From positions 1 through 64,000 of the forward strand of contig NZ_WQLB01000013.1 of NCBI RefSeq assembly GCF_009755355.1: a stretch of DNA of 64,000 nt, in the 5' to 3' direction. The notes beneath the pieces were generated by a model, which made no database searches, had not been told where the DNA came from, and was given only the letters and a program-made list of their open reading frames with translations. This document shows, in pieces, positions 1 through 10,473 of the stretch. Positions within the stretch are counted from its first letter, which is position 1. Every line of letters starts with the position of its first letter. The stretch comes from Deinococcus arboris. Its GTDB lineage: Bacteria > Deinococcota > Deinococci > Deinococcales > Deinococcaceae. The position numbers and the translations under genes were made by a program.

Positions 1-16
1 GGTAGGCACAGGACAG

Positions 17-42
17 GGGAGAGGCACGCTTCGGCCTCTCCC
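17..42 (+). terminator. Rho-independent terminator of a gene left of the window
   Basis: A 9-bp GC-rich inverted repeat (17-25 with 34-42, 8-nt loop) is followed on the plus strand by a T/C-rich run. The orientation fits the end of a plus-strand gene lying outside the window, facing coaX. The stem could also serve coaX from the other side, where the T-run is poor. Confidence 0.6.
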
Positions 43-55
43 TTTCTCTGTCTCT

Positions 56-841
56 CTACCGGCTGGCCCAGAGTTCAACCAGGCCGCGCAGGGTCAGGGT
101 GTCGTCGTAGTGGTCAATCTCACGGCAGATGCCTTCCACGGTGCGGGCAAAGCCGCCGGTGGCCACCGCCACTGCTGGCCCCGGCAACTCGGCGCGGATA
201 CGGCGCAGCAGGCCGTCCACCATCTCGGCGTAGCCGTACACTAGGCCCGATTGCAGTGCGTGCGTGGTGTTCTTGCCGATGGCGGTCTGGGGGGCTTCCA
301 GCGCAATGCGCGGCAGCTTGGCGGCGCGGGCGAACAGGGCGTCGGCACTGACCTGCGCGCCCGTGGCCAGCACCCCGCCTATAAAGCGGCGGCCCCGCCC
401 GATCACGTCAAAGTTGGTGGAGGTGCCAAAGTCCACCACCACAGCGTATTCGTGGGCGCTCAGGTACTGCTCGGCGCCGAACAGGTTGCACAGGCGGTCG
501 GCCCCCACGGCGTCGGGGATATCCAGCTCCACCCGCACGTCAGGGAGGTTAGTCGCGCTGACCTCAAAGGGGGTCACGCCAAAATGCCGCCTGAGCGCCA
601 GCGCGTAGTTCTGACCCACGGGCGGCGCCACGCTGCTCAGAATGGCCGAGTGGGGCGGCGCGGCCCCTGCCAGGGCGAACAGCCCCTGAAGTTGCAGGGC
701 CAGGTCATCGGGCAACACGTCGCGGTTGGTGCGCACGCGCCAGGTGTGGGTCAGGTTCAGCCCTTCATCGGCCAGGCCCAGAACGGTGCTGGTGTTGCCA
801 ATGTCTGCGGCCAGGAGAGGAAAAGTAGGCACGCCCCGCAT
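56..841 (-). CDS. coaX: Type III pantothenate kinase (CoaX)
   Basis: This enzyme phosphorylates pantothenate, the first step of coenzyme A synthesis, in the cytoplasm. The 261-aa length is normal for the type III class. The ASKHA-fold phosphate-binding motif DIGNT is at residues 13-17, VGADR at about 112-116 and the second phosphate motif DFGTS at about 137-141. A glycine-rich ATGGFA segment near residue 227 completes the nucleotide site. The ATG at 841 gives a start close to the first motif, as is usual. The gene is the last of a minus-strand run that begins with exbB, 40 nt after a secreted-protein gene; co-transcription is possible but not shown. Confidence 0.95.
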   Translation of the reverse strand: MRGVPTFPLLAADIGNTSTVLGLADEGLNLTHTWRVRTNRDVLPDDLALQLQGLFALAGAAPPHSAILSSVAPPVGQNYALALRRHFGVTPFEVSATNLPDVRVELDIPDAVGADRLCNLFGAEQYLSAHEYAVVVDFGTSTNFDVIGRGRRFIGGVLATGAQVSADALFARAAKLPRIALEAPQTAIGKNTTHALQSGLVYGYAEMVDGLLRRIRAELPGPAVAVATGGFARTVEGICREIDHYDDTLTLRGLVELWASR

Positions 842-880
842 TGTACGGGGCGCGTGGCCGGGCGTGTCCGGCGCCCCCGC

Positions 881-1582
881 CTACTGAAAGAGGCTCAGGT
901 CCAGTGGAATGCTGTAGGCGCAGCTGGTGTCGGCCTCGGTGCGCAGCAGCAGCTCGGCGCGGTCGGTGGCACCCAGGCCGGCCTTCAGCGGCTCGAAGTA
1001 GTAAACCAGGGTGCCGCCCCAGGTGCCGCCCTCCTGCTTGAAGTCGTTGACATAAGTGCTGCGGGCCGGGGCCAGCAGCTGCCCACCCTTACCCTTCAGA
1101 CGCACCAGATAGGCGCTTCTGGCCTTTTCGCTAGGCAGGCCCCGCACGGCAAGGTCCACGCGCAACTGCCCAGCAGGCAGACGGCCCTTGGCGGCGTCCT
1201 CGGCCAGCGCGTCTTTGACCGTCAGGTTCTTAAAGCTGTCGCGGGCGGCCTGGGCCTGAAAGAACAGCCCATCGGCCTGCCCGCTGGCAGTCACGGACAG
1301 AGGCCGGCTGCCCTGCGCAAAGTCACTGGGGGCGGCCAGCCAGTCGGCCAGGCAGGCGTCGCCGCCGTCAAAGGCAGTCACGGCCGTTTTCCCCGCCACA
1401 AAGGCGCCGTCTTTGACGTCCAGATTCAGACTCAGGTAGGTCGGCACCGGGTCGCGGCGGCTGTAGGCACTGTCAATCACCGCTTTGGCGCTCGTTTCGT
1501 CCAGTTGGGGCACCCAGGCGTGGGCGGGCGCCGTCAGCAGCAGGGTAAGGCTCAGGGCCAGCAGGGGGCGGGGGGTGGGCAT
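881..1582 (-). CDS. Secreted protein of unknown function
   Basis: The 233-aa product starts at the ATG at 1582, which has a GGAGA Shine-Dalgarno sequence; an upstream in-frame start would add an implausible basic leader. Residues 1-22 form a Sec signal peptide (MPTPRP, a Leu-rich core, then AHA-W cleavage). The mature part is rich in beta-strand-like segments with two Cys residues, one early (DACLADW) and one near the C-terminus (TSCAYS), which could form a disulfide in the envelope. I recognise no family. It lies 120 nt downstream of the TonB-like gene in the same orientation, so a role in the cell envelope is the reasonable guess. Confidence 0.75.
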   Translation of the reverse strand: MPTPRPLLALSLTLLLTAPAHAWVPQLDETSAKAVIDSAYSRRDPVPTYLSLNLDVKDGAFVAGKTAVTAFDGGDACLADWLAAPSDFAQGSRPLSVTASGQADGLFFQAQAARDSFKNLTVKDALAEDAAKGRLPAGQLRVDLAVRGLPSEKARSAYLVRLKGKGGQLLAPARSTYVNDFKQEGGTWGGTLVYYFEPLKAGLGATDRAELLLRTEADTSCAYSIPLDLSLFQ

Positions 1583-1701
1583 AGGGGTCTCCTTGTTCAG
1601 TCGGCCGCCGGTTACCTTGATGAACCGGCCGGGGCGAAGAGTGGGCAAAGAACGTCGTGGTGGGCACAGGGCGGTTACGGCGCCCACCCGCCACGACCTC
1701 C

Positions 1702-3489
1702 TCAGTTCTTGAGGTACACGACGCGGCAGGCCTCACCCGCCGCCCGGAACTGCGCGGCGGATTCCGGCGAGAGGCTGACATCGGTAAAGACGTTCGAGGT
1801 CGGGGCAAAGCGGCTGGCCTGAATGCGCTCGGCCTTCAGGCGGGTGAGATTGGGAAACGCGGCCAGCGCGGCCTCGGTGGTGACGTAGGTGTGCAGATTG
1901 CCCTCCTGAACGAGGGCGCTGCCCACGCCCTTAATCAGTTCGGCGTCGGGCCACAGCTGCTGCCCGCCCACATACACGATGCTGGTCATGTCGCGCTGGA
2001 AATTGCCCAGGCCGCGCACGTCAATGCCCACCGTGCAGCCCAGAGGGCGCGCGCTGCTGGCGGCCGGGGCCGCCGCTGGTCGGGGGGCCGAGGGCGTCTG
2101 AACGGGGTTGGCCCCTGATGCAGCCGGCGCGGCGCGTGCCCCTGCCCCTGGGGTGTCGGCCGTGCCTGTCCCACTGGCCGGCCCAGGGCGGCCAAGTGCC
2201 CCGCCGCCCTCGTCTGGGCCTCCAGCAGGCGACGTTGGACCAGCCGGCCGCGCCCCCGGTGTGGCGGCCGCAGGTTCTCCCTGGCTGGGTGGTCCAGGGC
2301 GGCTCGCAGCCGGTGTCCCTCCGTCAACGGGTGCTCCAGCGGACGGCTGGCCCGAGGGCGCGGGGCGGGTTGTGGTCTGGGCGGGGTCGGTGGCTGATGG
2401 GGTGGACGGTGGCCGGGTGCTGGGGGCCGCCGCCGTAGGGTCGGCGGGCGTGGTTGGCGCTGGTCTAGTGGCGGTCGCCGCAGAAGTTGTGGGCACAGCT
2501 GGAACAGCGCTGGCCGGGGTGCTGGGTCGGGCGCTGGCCTGGGCGGCTTCAGGGGCGCCAGAGTCCACCTGTGGTCCACGGGCAGGCGACACCGGCGTGG
2601 CCGGAATAGAGGCTGTGGACGTGGTCGGGGCCATCGGCCGCGCGGCTGCCTCAGCGGGAGGGGTGGGCGCGGGCGTTGCCCTTGCCGGCTCCGGTTCGGG
2701 TGTGTTTGACGTGGGCACGGCCTGAGCGGCTGCCCCCCGAGCTTCAGCGGCCGGTTCAGGCGGCCCTGAGGCGGTGTCCTGGCCAGCGGAAGCGGTGGCC
2801 GGCAAAGCCGGGTTTGTCTCTGGGGTCAGGTCCTCGCGCCGGGGCAGTGCAGTGACCGCTTCGCCCGCTGGGGCTGGAATGGGCTCAGCCGACGCTGGTG
2901 CAGGCGCCGCTTCGGCTGGGGTGGGCGTCTGCTCGGAAGCCGGAGACACTGGCGCTGGCTCAGGCACTTCAGGCGTGGCCTCGACGGGAGTGGGCGAGGT
3001 CGGTGCCGGGGAGGAGGGAGCTAGAACTGGCTCGCTGGCCCCAGGCACGGCCACTGGCGGAGAGCTTGGGGCCGCTGTCCTCCCAGGCGCCGCCGGTACT
3101 GCCTCGGGGACGGGACTTGTGGCGGCCGGAGACGGCGCCGCTGTGGGTGGGGTGGGCTGGGGCGTGGGTGGTTGCGTCGGCTCTGGGGTTGCGTCTGCTG
3201 GTGGGGTGGCCGGGGTCACTGGCGGGGTCTGAGGTTGGGCGGGCGAGGTGGCCGTGACTGGGGGCGTCAGGGGCCGCGTGGGCGTGGTGGGCGGCGTCAC
3301 CGGGACCGGGCGCAGCGTCACCACCTCCAGCGGGGCGCGGGCTGCGTCCGGCACCGGGCCCGCCGCCAGCGGCGGCGCGCGCCACAGCAGCACCCCGCCC
3401 AGCAGCGCGGCGTGCAGCAGCAGGGTTGCCAGCGCCGCGCGGCGCCCTTCGTGGCGTTCGGGCGGGCGTGGGAGGGGCATGGCGGTCAC
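1702..3489 (-). CDS. TonB-like envelope-spanning protein with very long Pro/Ala/Thr linker
   Basis: The 595-aa protein has a short cytoplasmic N-terminus, one membrane helix at about residues 19-36, then a linker of more than 400 residues made almost entirely of Pro, Ala, Thr, Ser and Glu. A compact globular domain covers about residues 478-595. The N-terminal layout and position after exbB-exbD identify it as the TonB/TolA-type partner that carries proton-motive energy outward. The last domain does not look like a standard TonB C-terminal domain. It contains IDVRGLG and ends with CRVVYL, which recalls the VDARGLG...CRV domain of LPP20-like envelope proteins. The GTG at 3489 overlaps the exbD stop (GTGA); an ATG at 3480 is an alternative. 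The linker is far longer than in proteobacterial TonB. Confidence 0.75.
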   Translation of the reverse strand: MTAMPLPRPPERHEGRRAALATLLLHAALLGGVLLWRAPPLAAGPVPDAARAPLEVVTLRPVPVTPPTTPTRPLTPPVTATSPAQPQTPPVTPATPPADATPEPTQPPTPQPTPPTAAPSPAATSPVPEAVPAAPGRTAAPSSPPVAVPGASEPVLAPSSPAPTSPTPVEATPEVPEPAPVSPASEQTPTPAEAAPAPASAEPIPAPAGEAVTALPRREDLTPETNPALPATASAGQDTASGPPEPAAEARGAAAQAVPTSNTPEPEPARATPAPTPPAEAAARPMAPTTSTASIPATPVSPARGPQVDSGAPEAAQASARPSTPASAVPAVPTTSAATATRPAPTTPADPTAAAPSTRPPSTPSATDPAQTTTRPAPSGQPSAGAPVDGGTPAASRPGPPSQGEPAAATPGARPAGPTSPAGGPDEGGGALGRPGPASGTGTADTPGAGARAAPAASGANPVQTPSAPRPAAAPAASSARPLGCTVGIDVRGLGNFQRDMTSIVYVGGQQLWPDAELIKGVGSALVQEGNLHTYVTTEAALAAFPNLTRLKAERIQASRFAPTSNVFTDVSLSPESAAQFRAAGEACRVVYLKN

Positions 3490-3908
3490 GGCGCGGCCTC
3501 TGGGGTCTCGGTGCCCAGGGCCAGGCGGGTGCCGCCCGCCTTTTTAATCTCGTCCATAACCCCCACGACCGTGCCGTAGCGCCCGCCTTCATCGGCGCGC
3601 AGGCCTACCACGCCGCCACTGGTCGCCGCCAGTGGCCTCAGCAGCGCCCCCAGGCGGGTCAGGGTCGTTTCCTTGCCATTCAGAAAAATCTGTCCGGCGC
3701 GGTTGACGCTCACCACGGGCAGGTCCGGCGTTTCCTGCACGCTGCTGCTGGCGCGCGGCAGGTCCAGCGGCAGGGCGTTTTGCCGGGCGCCCAGCGTGCT
3801 GGTGAGGAAAAAGAAAATCAGCAGCAGCAGCACCACGTCCACCATGGGGGCAAAGTCGAAGGTGATGGGGTCCGCGTCCCGGTGGCGGCGGCGAAGGCGG
3901 CGGGTCAT
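3486..3908 (-). CDS. exbD: Biopolymer transporter ExbD/TolR family
   Basis: The 140-aa ExbD/TolR-type protein has a short basic cytoplasmic tail, then one membrane helix beginning FAPMVDVVLLLLIFF at about residues 20-40. That segment holds the conserved Asp (MVDVV) which takes part in proton translocation. A small periplasmic domain follows, with the usual pattern of a short NGKET segment and a closing helix. It works as a dimer inside an ExbB pentamer. The gene sits 4 nt after exbB and overlaps the start of the TonB-like gene, so the three are almost certainly one operon. In this family ExbD versus TolR cannot be settled from sequence alone; the absence of tolA, tolB and pal nearby favours ExbD. 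Confidence 0.9.
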   Translation of the reverse strand: MTRRLRRRHRDADPITFDFAPMVDVVLLLLIFFFLTSTLGARQNALPLDLPRASSSVQETPDLPVVSVNRAGQIFLNGKETTLTRLGALLRPLAATSGGVVGLRADEGGRYGTVVGVMDEIKKAGGTRLALGTETPEAAP

Positions 3909-3912
3909 GCGC

Positions 3913-4605
3913 TCAGCGCGCTCCGCCGAAGTTCAGGGCGACCTCGGGCAAAGGCGCTTCCGGGGCTGACCCCGCCCACACCGGGGCCGCCGGGGCGCGC
4001 ACCAGCCAGCCCGGCAGTTCCTCGCGCACCTGCTCGGCCTGGGTGGCAATCCGGTCAGCGCGGGCGCGCAGGGCGCCGCGCGCCACGTAGGCCAGGATGG
4101 CGACGACCAGACCCGCCGCCGTGTTTACCAGCGCCTCGCTGATGCCGGTGGCCAGTTGCGCGGGTGTGGGCGCCGTGGTCTGACTAAAGACCAGAAACGA
4201 CCGCACCATGCCGATCACGGTGCCCAGCAGGCCCAGCAGCGGCGCCACTTGCGCAGCGGTGCCCAGGGTACTCAGGCCCGCGTAGAGCCGCTCCTCGGCG
4301 TCCAGCAGCGCGGCCTGCATGGCGCGCTCGGCGGCGTCCACGCCCCGGTCAGCGCGGGCCAATCCGGCGCGCAGCACACTGGCGGCCGGGCTGGGGTGGG
4401 CGGCGCGGTCCACTTCAGCCAGGGCGGCGGCGGGGCCACTTTCGGCGGTGACGGCGCGGGCACGCTCGGTCAGGGTGCGGGCGTCCTGTCCCAGCCGCGC
4501 CAGGGCCTGAGCGCGCACGGCAATCAGGTACACCACATACACCGACAGGGCCAGGAGCACCCAGAGCAGAGGCCCGGCGGCGCGCAGTAAATCGAGGCTG
4601 GTCAT
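3913..4605 (-). CDS. exbB: MotA/TolQ/ExbB proton channel family protein
   Basis: This is the proton channel subunit that energises the TonB-like protein. The 230-aa product shows the family topology: one early membrane helix (about residues 10-30), a long cytoplasmic loop, then two C-terminal helices. Typical family sequence is GTAAQVAPLLGLLGTVIGM, followed by ISEALVNTAAGLVVAI. I chose the ATG at 4605, preceded by AGGGG at a 5-nt spacing, over an in-frame GTG at 4623. It is the first gene of the exbB-exbD-tonB-like operon, divergent from the suf operon; no clear promoter can be read in the 90 nt upstream. Confidence 0.9.
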   Translation of the reverse strand: MTSLDLLRAAGPLLWVLLALSVYVVYLIAVRAQALARLGQDARTLTERARAVTAESGPAAALAEVDRAAHPSPAASVLRAGLARADRGVDAAERAMQAALLDAEERLYAGLSTLGTAAQVAPLLGLLGTVIGMVRSFLVFSQTTAPTPAQLATGISEALVNTAAGLVVAILAYVARGALRARADRIATQAEQVREELPGWLVRAPAAPVWAGSAPEAPLPEVALNFGGAR

Positions 4606-4697
4606 GGCCCCTACGGGTAGCACGCGCCCGCGTGGGGAGCGTGAAAAAGCGGTGCGCCTCCCTCATGAGGACACGGCCGCAATCCCCAGCAACTCAC

Positions 4698-4726
4698 TCG
4701 ACTTTGCAGGCCCTGGCGGGTAAAAT
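4698..4726 (+). promoter_or_regulatory. Putative sigma-70-type promoter of the suf operon
   Basis: A -35 element TCGACT (4698-4703) and a -10 element TAAAAT (4721-4726) are separated by exactly 17 nt, about 60 nt upstream of sufC. No competing promoter is visible in the gap between exbB and sufC. Confidence 0.55.
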
Positions 4727-4737
4727 AGGCCAGTAAG

Positions 4738-4752
4738 TAGGAATCATTCCTA
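4738..4752. promoter_or_regulatory. 15-bp palindrome, candidate operator of the suf operon
   Basis: TAGGAATCATTCCTA is a perfect inverted repeat (7+1+7). It starts 11 nt downstream of the -10 element, so a bound protein would block the start of transcription. The TAGG/CCTA half-sites recall DtxR/MntR-type metal-regulator sites, but the match is partial and the regulator is unknown. Confidence 0.45.
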
Positions 4753-4783
4753 ACAAACCCCCGGTGATTCCCGAAGGAGCCTC

Positions 4784-5539
4784 ATGACCCACCAGCTCGA
4801 AATCCGCAACCTGCACGCCTCTGTGGAGGGGCAGCCCATTCTCAAAGGCATTAACCTCGTCGTCCCGCGCGGCGAACTGCACGCCATCATGGGGCCAAAC
4901 GGCAACGGCAAAAGCACCCTCGCCAAAGTGATTGTGGGCGACCCCGAATACACCGTGACCGAAGGCGAAATCCTGGTGGACGGGCAGAACATTCTGGAGA
5001 TGGAACCCGACGAGCGCGCCCGCCTGGGCGTCTTCCTGGCCTTCCAGTACCCCGTCGAGATCCCTGGAGTGACCATCGCCAACTTCCTGCGCTTGGCCAT
5101 GCAGGCCCGCAAGGCCGAGGGCGAAGAGGTGGGCTTTGCCGAGTTCTACGGCAAGCTGCAAAGTGCCCTGAAGACCCTGGAATGGGACGAGAGCATCGTG
5201 GAGCGCTACCTGAACGCAGGTTTTTCTGGCGGCGAGAAGAAGCGCAACGAGATTCTGCAGATGCTGATGCTGGAACCCAACTACATCATCATGGACGAGA
5301 CCGACAGCGGTCTGGACGTGGATGCGCTGAAGATTGTCGCAGGGGGCGTGAACTCCATGCGCGGCGAAAACCTGGGCGGCCTCATCATTACCCACTACCA
5401 GCGCCTGCTGGACTACATCGTGCCCGACAAGGTGCACATCATTCTGGACGGCAAGGTTGTGCAGACCGGCGGCCCAGAACTCGCCAAGAAGATGGACACC
5501 CAGGGCTACGACTGGGTCAAGGAACTGGCAACTGCCTGA
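4784..5539 (+). CDS. sufC: Fe-S cluster assembly ATPase SufC
   Basis: SufC is the ABC-type ATPase of the SufBCD scaffold that builds Fe-S clusters in the cytoplasm. The 251-aa protein has Walker [10 protein letters not shown] (about 37-45), the SufC-typical signature FSGGEKKR (about 147-154), Walker [13 protein letters not shown] (about 167-178) and the switch His in LIITHYQR. The ATG at 4784 has an AAGGAG ribosome-binding site. It is the first gene of the operon, behind a recognisable promoter and a palindromic site. No sufS or sufU is present in the window, so the cysteine desulfurase must be encoded elsewhere. Confidence 0.97.
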   Translation: MTHQLEIRNLHASVEGQPILKGINLVVPRGELHAIMGPNGNGKSTLAKVIVGDPEYTVTEGEILVDGQNILEMEPDERARLGVFLAFQYPVEIPGVTIANFLRLAMQARKAEGEEVGFAEFYGKLQSALKTLEWDESIVERYLNAGFSGGEKKRNEILQMLMLEPNYIIMDETDSGLDVDALKIVAGGVNSMRGENLGGLIITHYQRLLDYIVPDKVHIILDGKVVQTGGPELAKKMDTQGYDWVKELATA

Positions 5540-5548
5540 GCCTAGTCC

Positions 5549-6160
5549 GTGAGCTTTTCTCAGTGGTTGAATTCGACTGAAGCGGGAATGGTCTTTTACC
5601 CGACCCTGGGTCTGCTTGGAGTTCTACTTCTCTTCAGCGTTTTCTTCGCAGTCTTTCGCAAAAGGAAATTGCTGTTTTCCGTTTCAATCGTGGCCCTGAT
5701 CCTCGCTGCCGCCCTGACCAACTTCTTTTTTCTGGAATATAAGTCGTCGGTCCAGAGCCATTTCGACACAATCACGTTCATCTCCAGAAAAACTTTTGGG
5801 GAAGAACTAGAGCAGTCTCAGATCCTCCTCTACCGTATGGCGCTGATGGTCAGGATGTTCTACTTCCAGATCGACTTCAAAGAGCCAATCGAAGCCAGGA
5901 ATGCGCGGATCACATCTTGGAACGAGTGTCGAAAAGAGGGGGGTCAGTTTGCTGAGACGGAATGCCTGACATATGTATTCAAATACAATCAGTTTGACGA
6001 ATCGGAAACACCCTGTGAGATTGACCCGGATCAGCCATTTGCCATCGCTCGCGGAAAGATAAGCTTTGACGAAGAGCAGTATGACCGTAAAGATTATTCG
6101 GATGTCGATATCGTCAGAAACCCTGAGAAAACCACATATTGCCTTTTCTGGGCCGACTAA
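5549..6160 (+). CDS. Unrecognised two-helix membrane protein inserted in the suf operon
   Basis: The 203-aa product starts at a GTG 9 nt after sufC (an internal ATG at 5588 is the alternative). Two hydrophobic helices lie at about residues 14-35 and 41-62, followed by a 140-residue hydrophilic domain with four Cys residues (NECRKE, TECLTY, TPCEID, TYCLFW), probably extracytoplasmic. I recognise no family. The gene is clearly AT-richer than sufC and sufB, with codons such as TTT, AAA, ATA and TAT that its neighbours avoid, which points to recent acquisition. It lies in the operon orientation, so sufB can still be transcribed through it. Nothing in the sequence links it to Fe-S chemistry except position. 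Confidence 0.75.
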   Translation: MSFSQWLNSTEAGMVFYPTLGLLGVLLLFSVFFAVFRKRKLLFSVSIVALILAAALTNFFFLEYKSSVQSHFDTITFISRKTFGEELEQSQILLYRMALMVRMFYFQIDFKEPIEARNARITSWNECRKEGGQFAETECLTYVFKYNQFDESETPCEIDPDQPFAIARGKISFDEEQYDRKDYSDVDIVRNPEKTTYCLFWAD

Positions 6161-6172
6161 AAGGAGGTCACC

Positions 6173-7579
<1,407 letters not shown>

Positions 7580-7584
7580 GGCGC

Positions 7585-8004
7585 ATGGGCGGGGGCATCT
7601 GCTACGACAAGGCCAAGTGGCACTATGACGGCGATTTTCCGCCGGAGCTGCCCCCGTCACAGGGGTTTGTTCACACTGGCATGTTTATCAGCTGGTTGGC
7701 CGGGCGAAATCTCCTGGCAGATGGTCTCGCCGCCGAGGCTATACGGACACGACAACAAACTGGTGCACAGGTGTTTGAGGCCTGGGGTGGTGTCCTGACC
7801 AGTGAGATGCTGACGGCGGAGGGCAATGCCTTCGCCCGGCACTACTACGCCTCTGAGACGGGCGGCGGAGAATACCTCAACGATTACTTCAATCTGTTTG
7901 ACGATCTGCCGTCCTTCTACCATGTGCCTGACACCTGGGATAACGCCGCCCGGGTGGCTGGGCTGATTGATGAGCGCTATGCCGAATGGCAGGCCGGACG
8001 CTGA
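7585..8004 (+). CDS. DUF7832 family protein
   Basis: The 139-aa soluble protein begins GGGICYDKAKWHYDGDFP and contains HTGMFISWL, the pattern I associate with the DUF7832 family (small cytoplasmic proteins of unknown function). The C-terminal half is acidic and aromatic (EYLNDYFNLFDDLPSFYHVPD). It begins 6 nt after the sufB stop with only a weak AAGG ribosome-binding sequence, so its translation may depend on sufB. It is one of two small genes separating sufB from sufD. A link to Fe-S assembly is suggested by position only. Confidence 0.75.
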   Translation: MGGGICYDKAKWHYDGDFPPELPPSQGFVHTGMFISWLAGRNLLADGLAAEAIRTRQQTGAQVFEAWGGVLTSEMLTAEGNAFARHYYASETGGGEYLNDYFNLFDDLPSFYHVPDTWDNAARVAGLIDERYAEWQAGR

Positions 8005-8082
8005 AGTGGCGCAGCTGCGGCGTCCCGCCTGCCTCTGCTGTGACCGAGTCAGCGTGCGCCCCGAGCCCGTGCAAAGGAAAAC

Positions 8083-8439
8083 ATGACCCTTCTTGGCAAT
8101 GTTGTGGTGGGCGCCGTCGCCCTGATTCATGTCTACATTCTGGTGCTGGAGATGTTCCTCTGGGAAACTCCACGCGCCATGAAGGCGTTTGGCACCACGC
8201 CCGCCCTGGCGGCCCAGACCCGGAGCCTGGCGGCGAATCAGGGCCTCTACAACGGCTTTCTGGCCGCCGGCCTGCTCTGGGGCCTGGTCACGGACCAGTT
8301 TGCTGTCAAGGTCTTTTTCCTGCTGTGTGTGCTGGTGGCCGGCGTGTACGGCGCCACGTCTACCCGCAACCCAAGAATCCATTTCGTTCAGACGGTCCCG
8401 GCCACGCTGGGACTGCTGCTGCTCTGGCTGGGCCGCTAA
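8083..8439 (+). CDS. DUF1304 family membrane protein
   Basis: The 118-aa integral membrane protein has four predicted helices (about residues 3-23, 50-66, 72-92 and 98-117). The motif LEMFLWETPRAMKAFG in the first loop and NQGLYNGFLA before the second helix are characteristic of DUF1304, small four-helix inner-membrane proteins of unknown function. An AAAGGAAA sequence sits ahead of the ATG at 8083. It lies between the DUF7832 gene and sufD in the same orientation. Confidence 0.85.
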   Translation: MTLLGNVVVGAVALIHVYILVLEMFLWETPRAMKAFGTTPALAAQTRSLAANQGLYNGFLAAGLLWGLVTDQFAVKVFFLLCVLVAGVYGATSTRNPRIHFVQTVPATLGLLLLWLGR

Positions 8440-8470
8440 CGCCGCCAGAGCCGCTGTTTCAGGAGACCCC

Positions 8471-9823
<1,353 letters not shown>

Positions 9824-9842
9824 CGCCAGAGGCAGCTGCCTT

Positions 9843-9873
9843 CGCCGCCCCACCCCTGTAAGGTCGGGCGGCG
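9843..9873. terminator. Bidirectional terminator between sufD and the HD-domain gene
   Basis: A perfect 8-bp stem CGCCGCCC/GGGCGGCG (9843-9850, 9866-9873) lies 20 nt after sufD and is followed by TTGTTAT. It also sits directly behind the stop codon of the convergent HD-domain gene. Confidence 0.7.
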
Positions 9874-9876
9874 TTG

Positions 9877-10473
9877 TTATGCCGGGAGGGTTCCGACCTC
9901 CACCGCGTCGGCCAGCACCGTTTGCGCCAGGGTCCACAGCGCCGGAAAGGCGCGCAGGCGAGGCTCCTTGAGCGCCCGCAGGCGCGCGGCCGTCAGGTCG
10001 GGCTCGCGCATGGCGCAGCCCAGGCCGCCCCCGGCCCAGGTCAGCAGCAGAGGCTGAAGGGCGTCCAGCGCGCGGGCAAACTGGGCTTCGGGCGTCTGCG
10101 CAGCCTCAAATTCGGCATGCAGGGCGTGAAAAGTGGCGCGCTGCGGCTCGGGCACCAGGCCGAACAGCTGCGCGGCGGCTTCGGTCTCAGCCCTGGCTTG
10201 CCGGGCGTGCGCTTCGGGGCTGGCGGCAAAGTGCAGGTCTCCGGCGTGAATCTCGACCAGGTCGTGGGTCAGCAGCAGTTCCACCACGCGCGGCAGGTTC
10301 GTGCCGGGCGCGGCGTACTCGGCCAGGGTCAGCGCCATCAAGGCCAGGTGCCAGGAATGTTCGGCGCTGTTCTCGGGTCGGCTGCCGTCGTGAAGAAAGG
10401 TGCTGCGGCTTACGGCCTTGAGGCGGTCACACATGAGCAGAAACTCCAGCTGGGCGGGCAGGTGCGGCGGCAT
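9877..10473 (-). CDS. HD-domain hydrolase (HDDC2/YfbR-like 5'-nucleotidase family)
   Basis: The 198-aa cytoplasmic protein carries the HD metal-binding pattern: ENSAEHSWHLAL at about residues 34-45 gives the first His, and LLTHDLVEIHAGD at about 68-80 gives the HD dyad. A later Asp in ARALDALQPLL completes the metal site. This arrangement matches the HDDC2/YfbR group, which dephosphorylates deoxyribonucleoside 5'-monophosphates. The substrate here is inferred from family only. The gene stands alone between a terminator and a 500-bp region with no confident gene. Confidence 0.85.
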   Translation of the reverse strand: MPPHLPAQLEFLLMCDRLKAVSRSTFLHDGSRPENSAEHSWHLALMALTLAEYAAPGTNLPRVVELLLTHDLVEIHAGDLHFAASPEAHARQARAETEAAAQLFGLVPEPQRATFHALHAEFEAAQTPEAQFARALDALQPLLLTWAGGGLGCAMREPDLTAARLRALKEPRLRAFPALWTLAQTVLADAVEVGTLPA

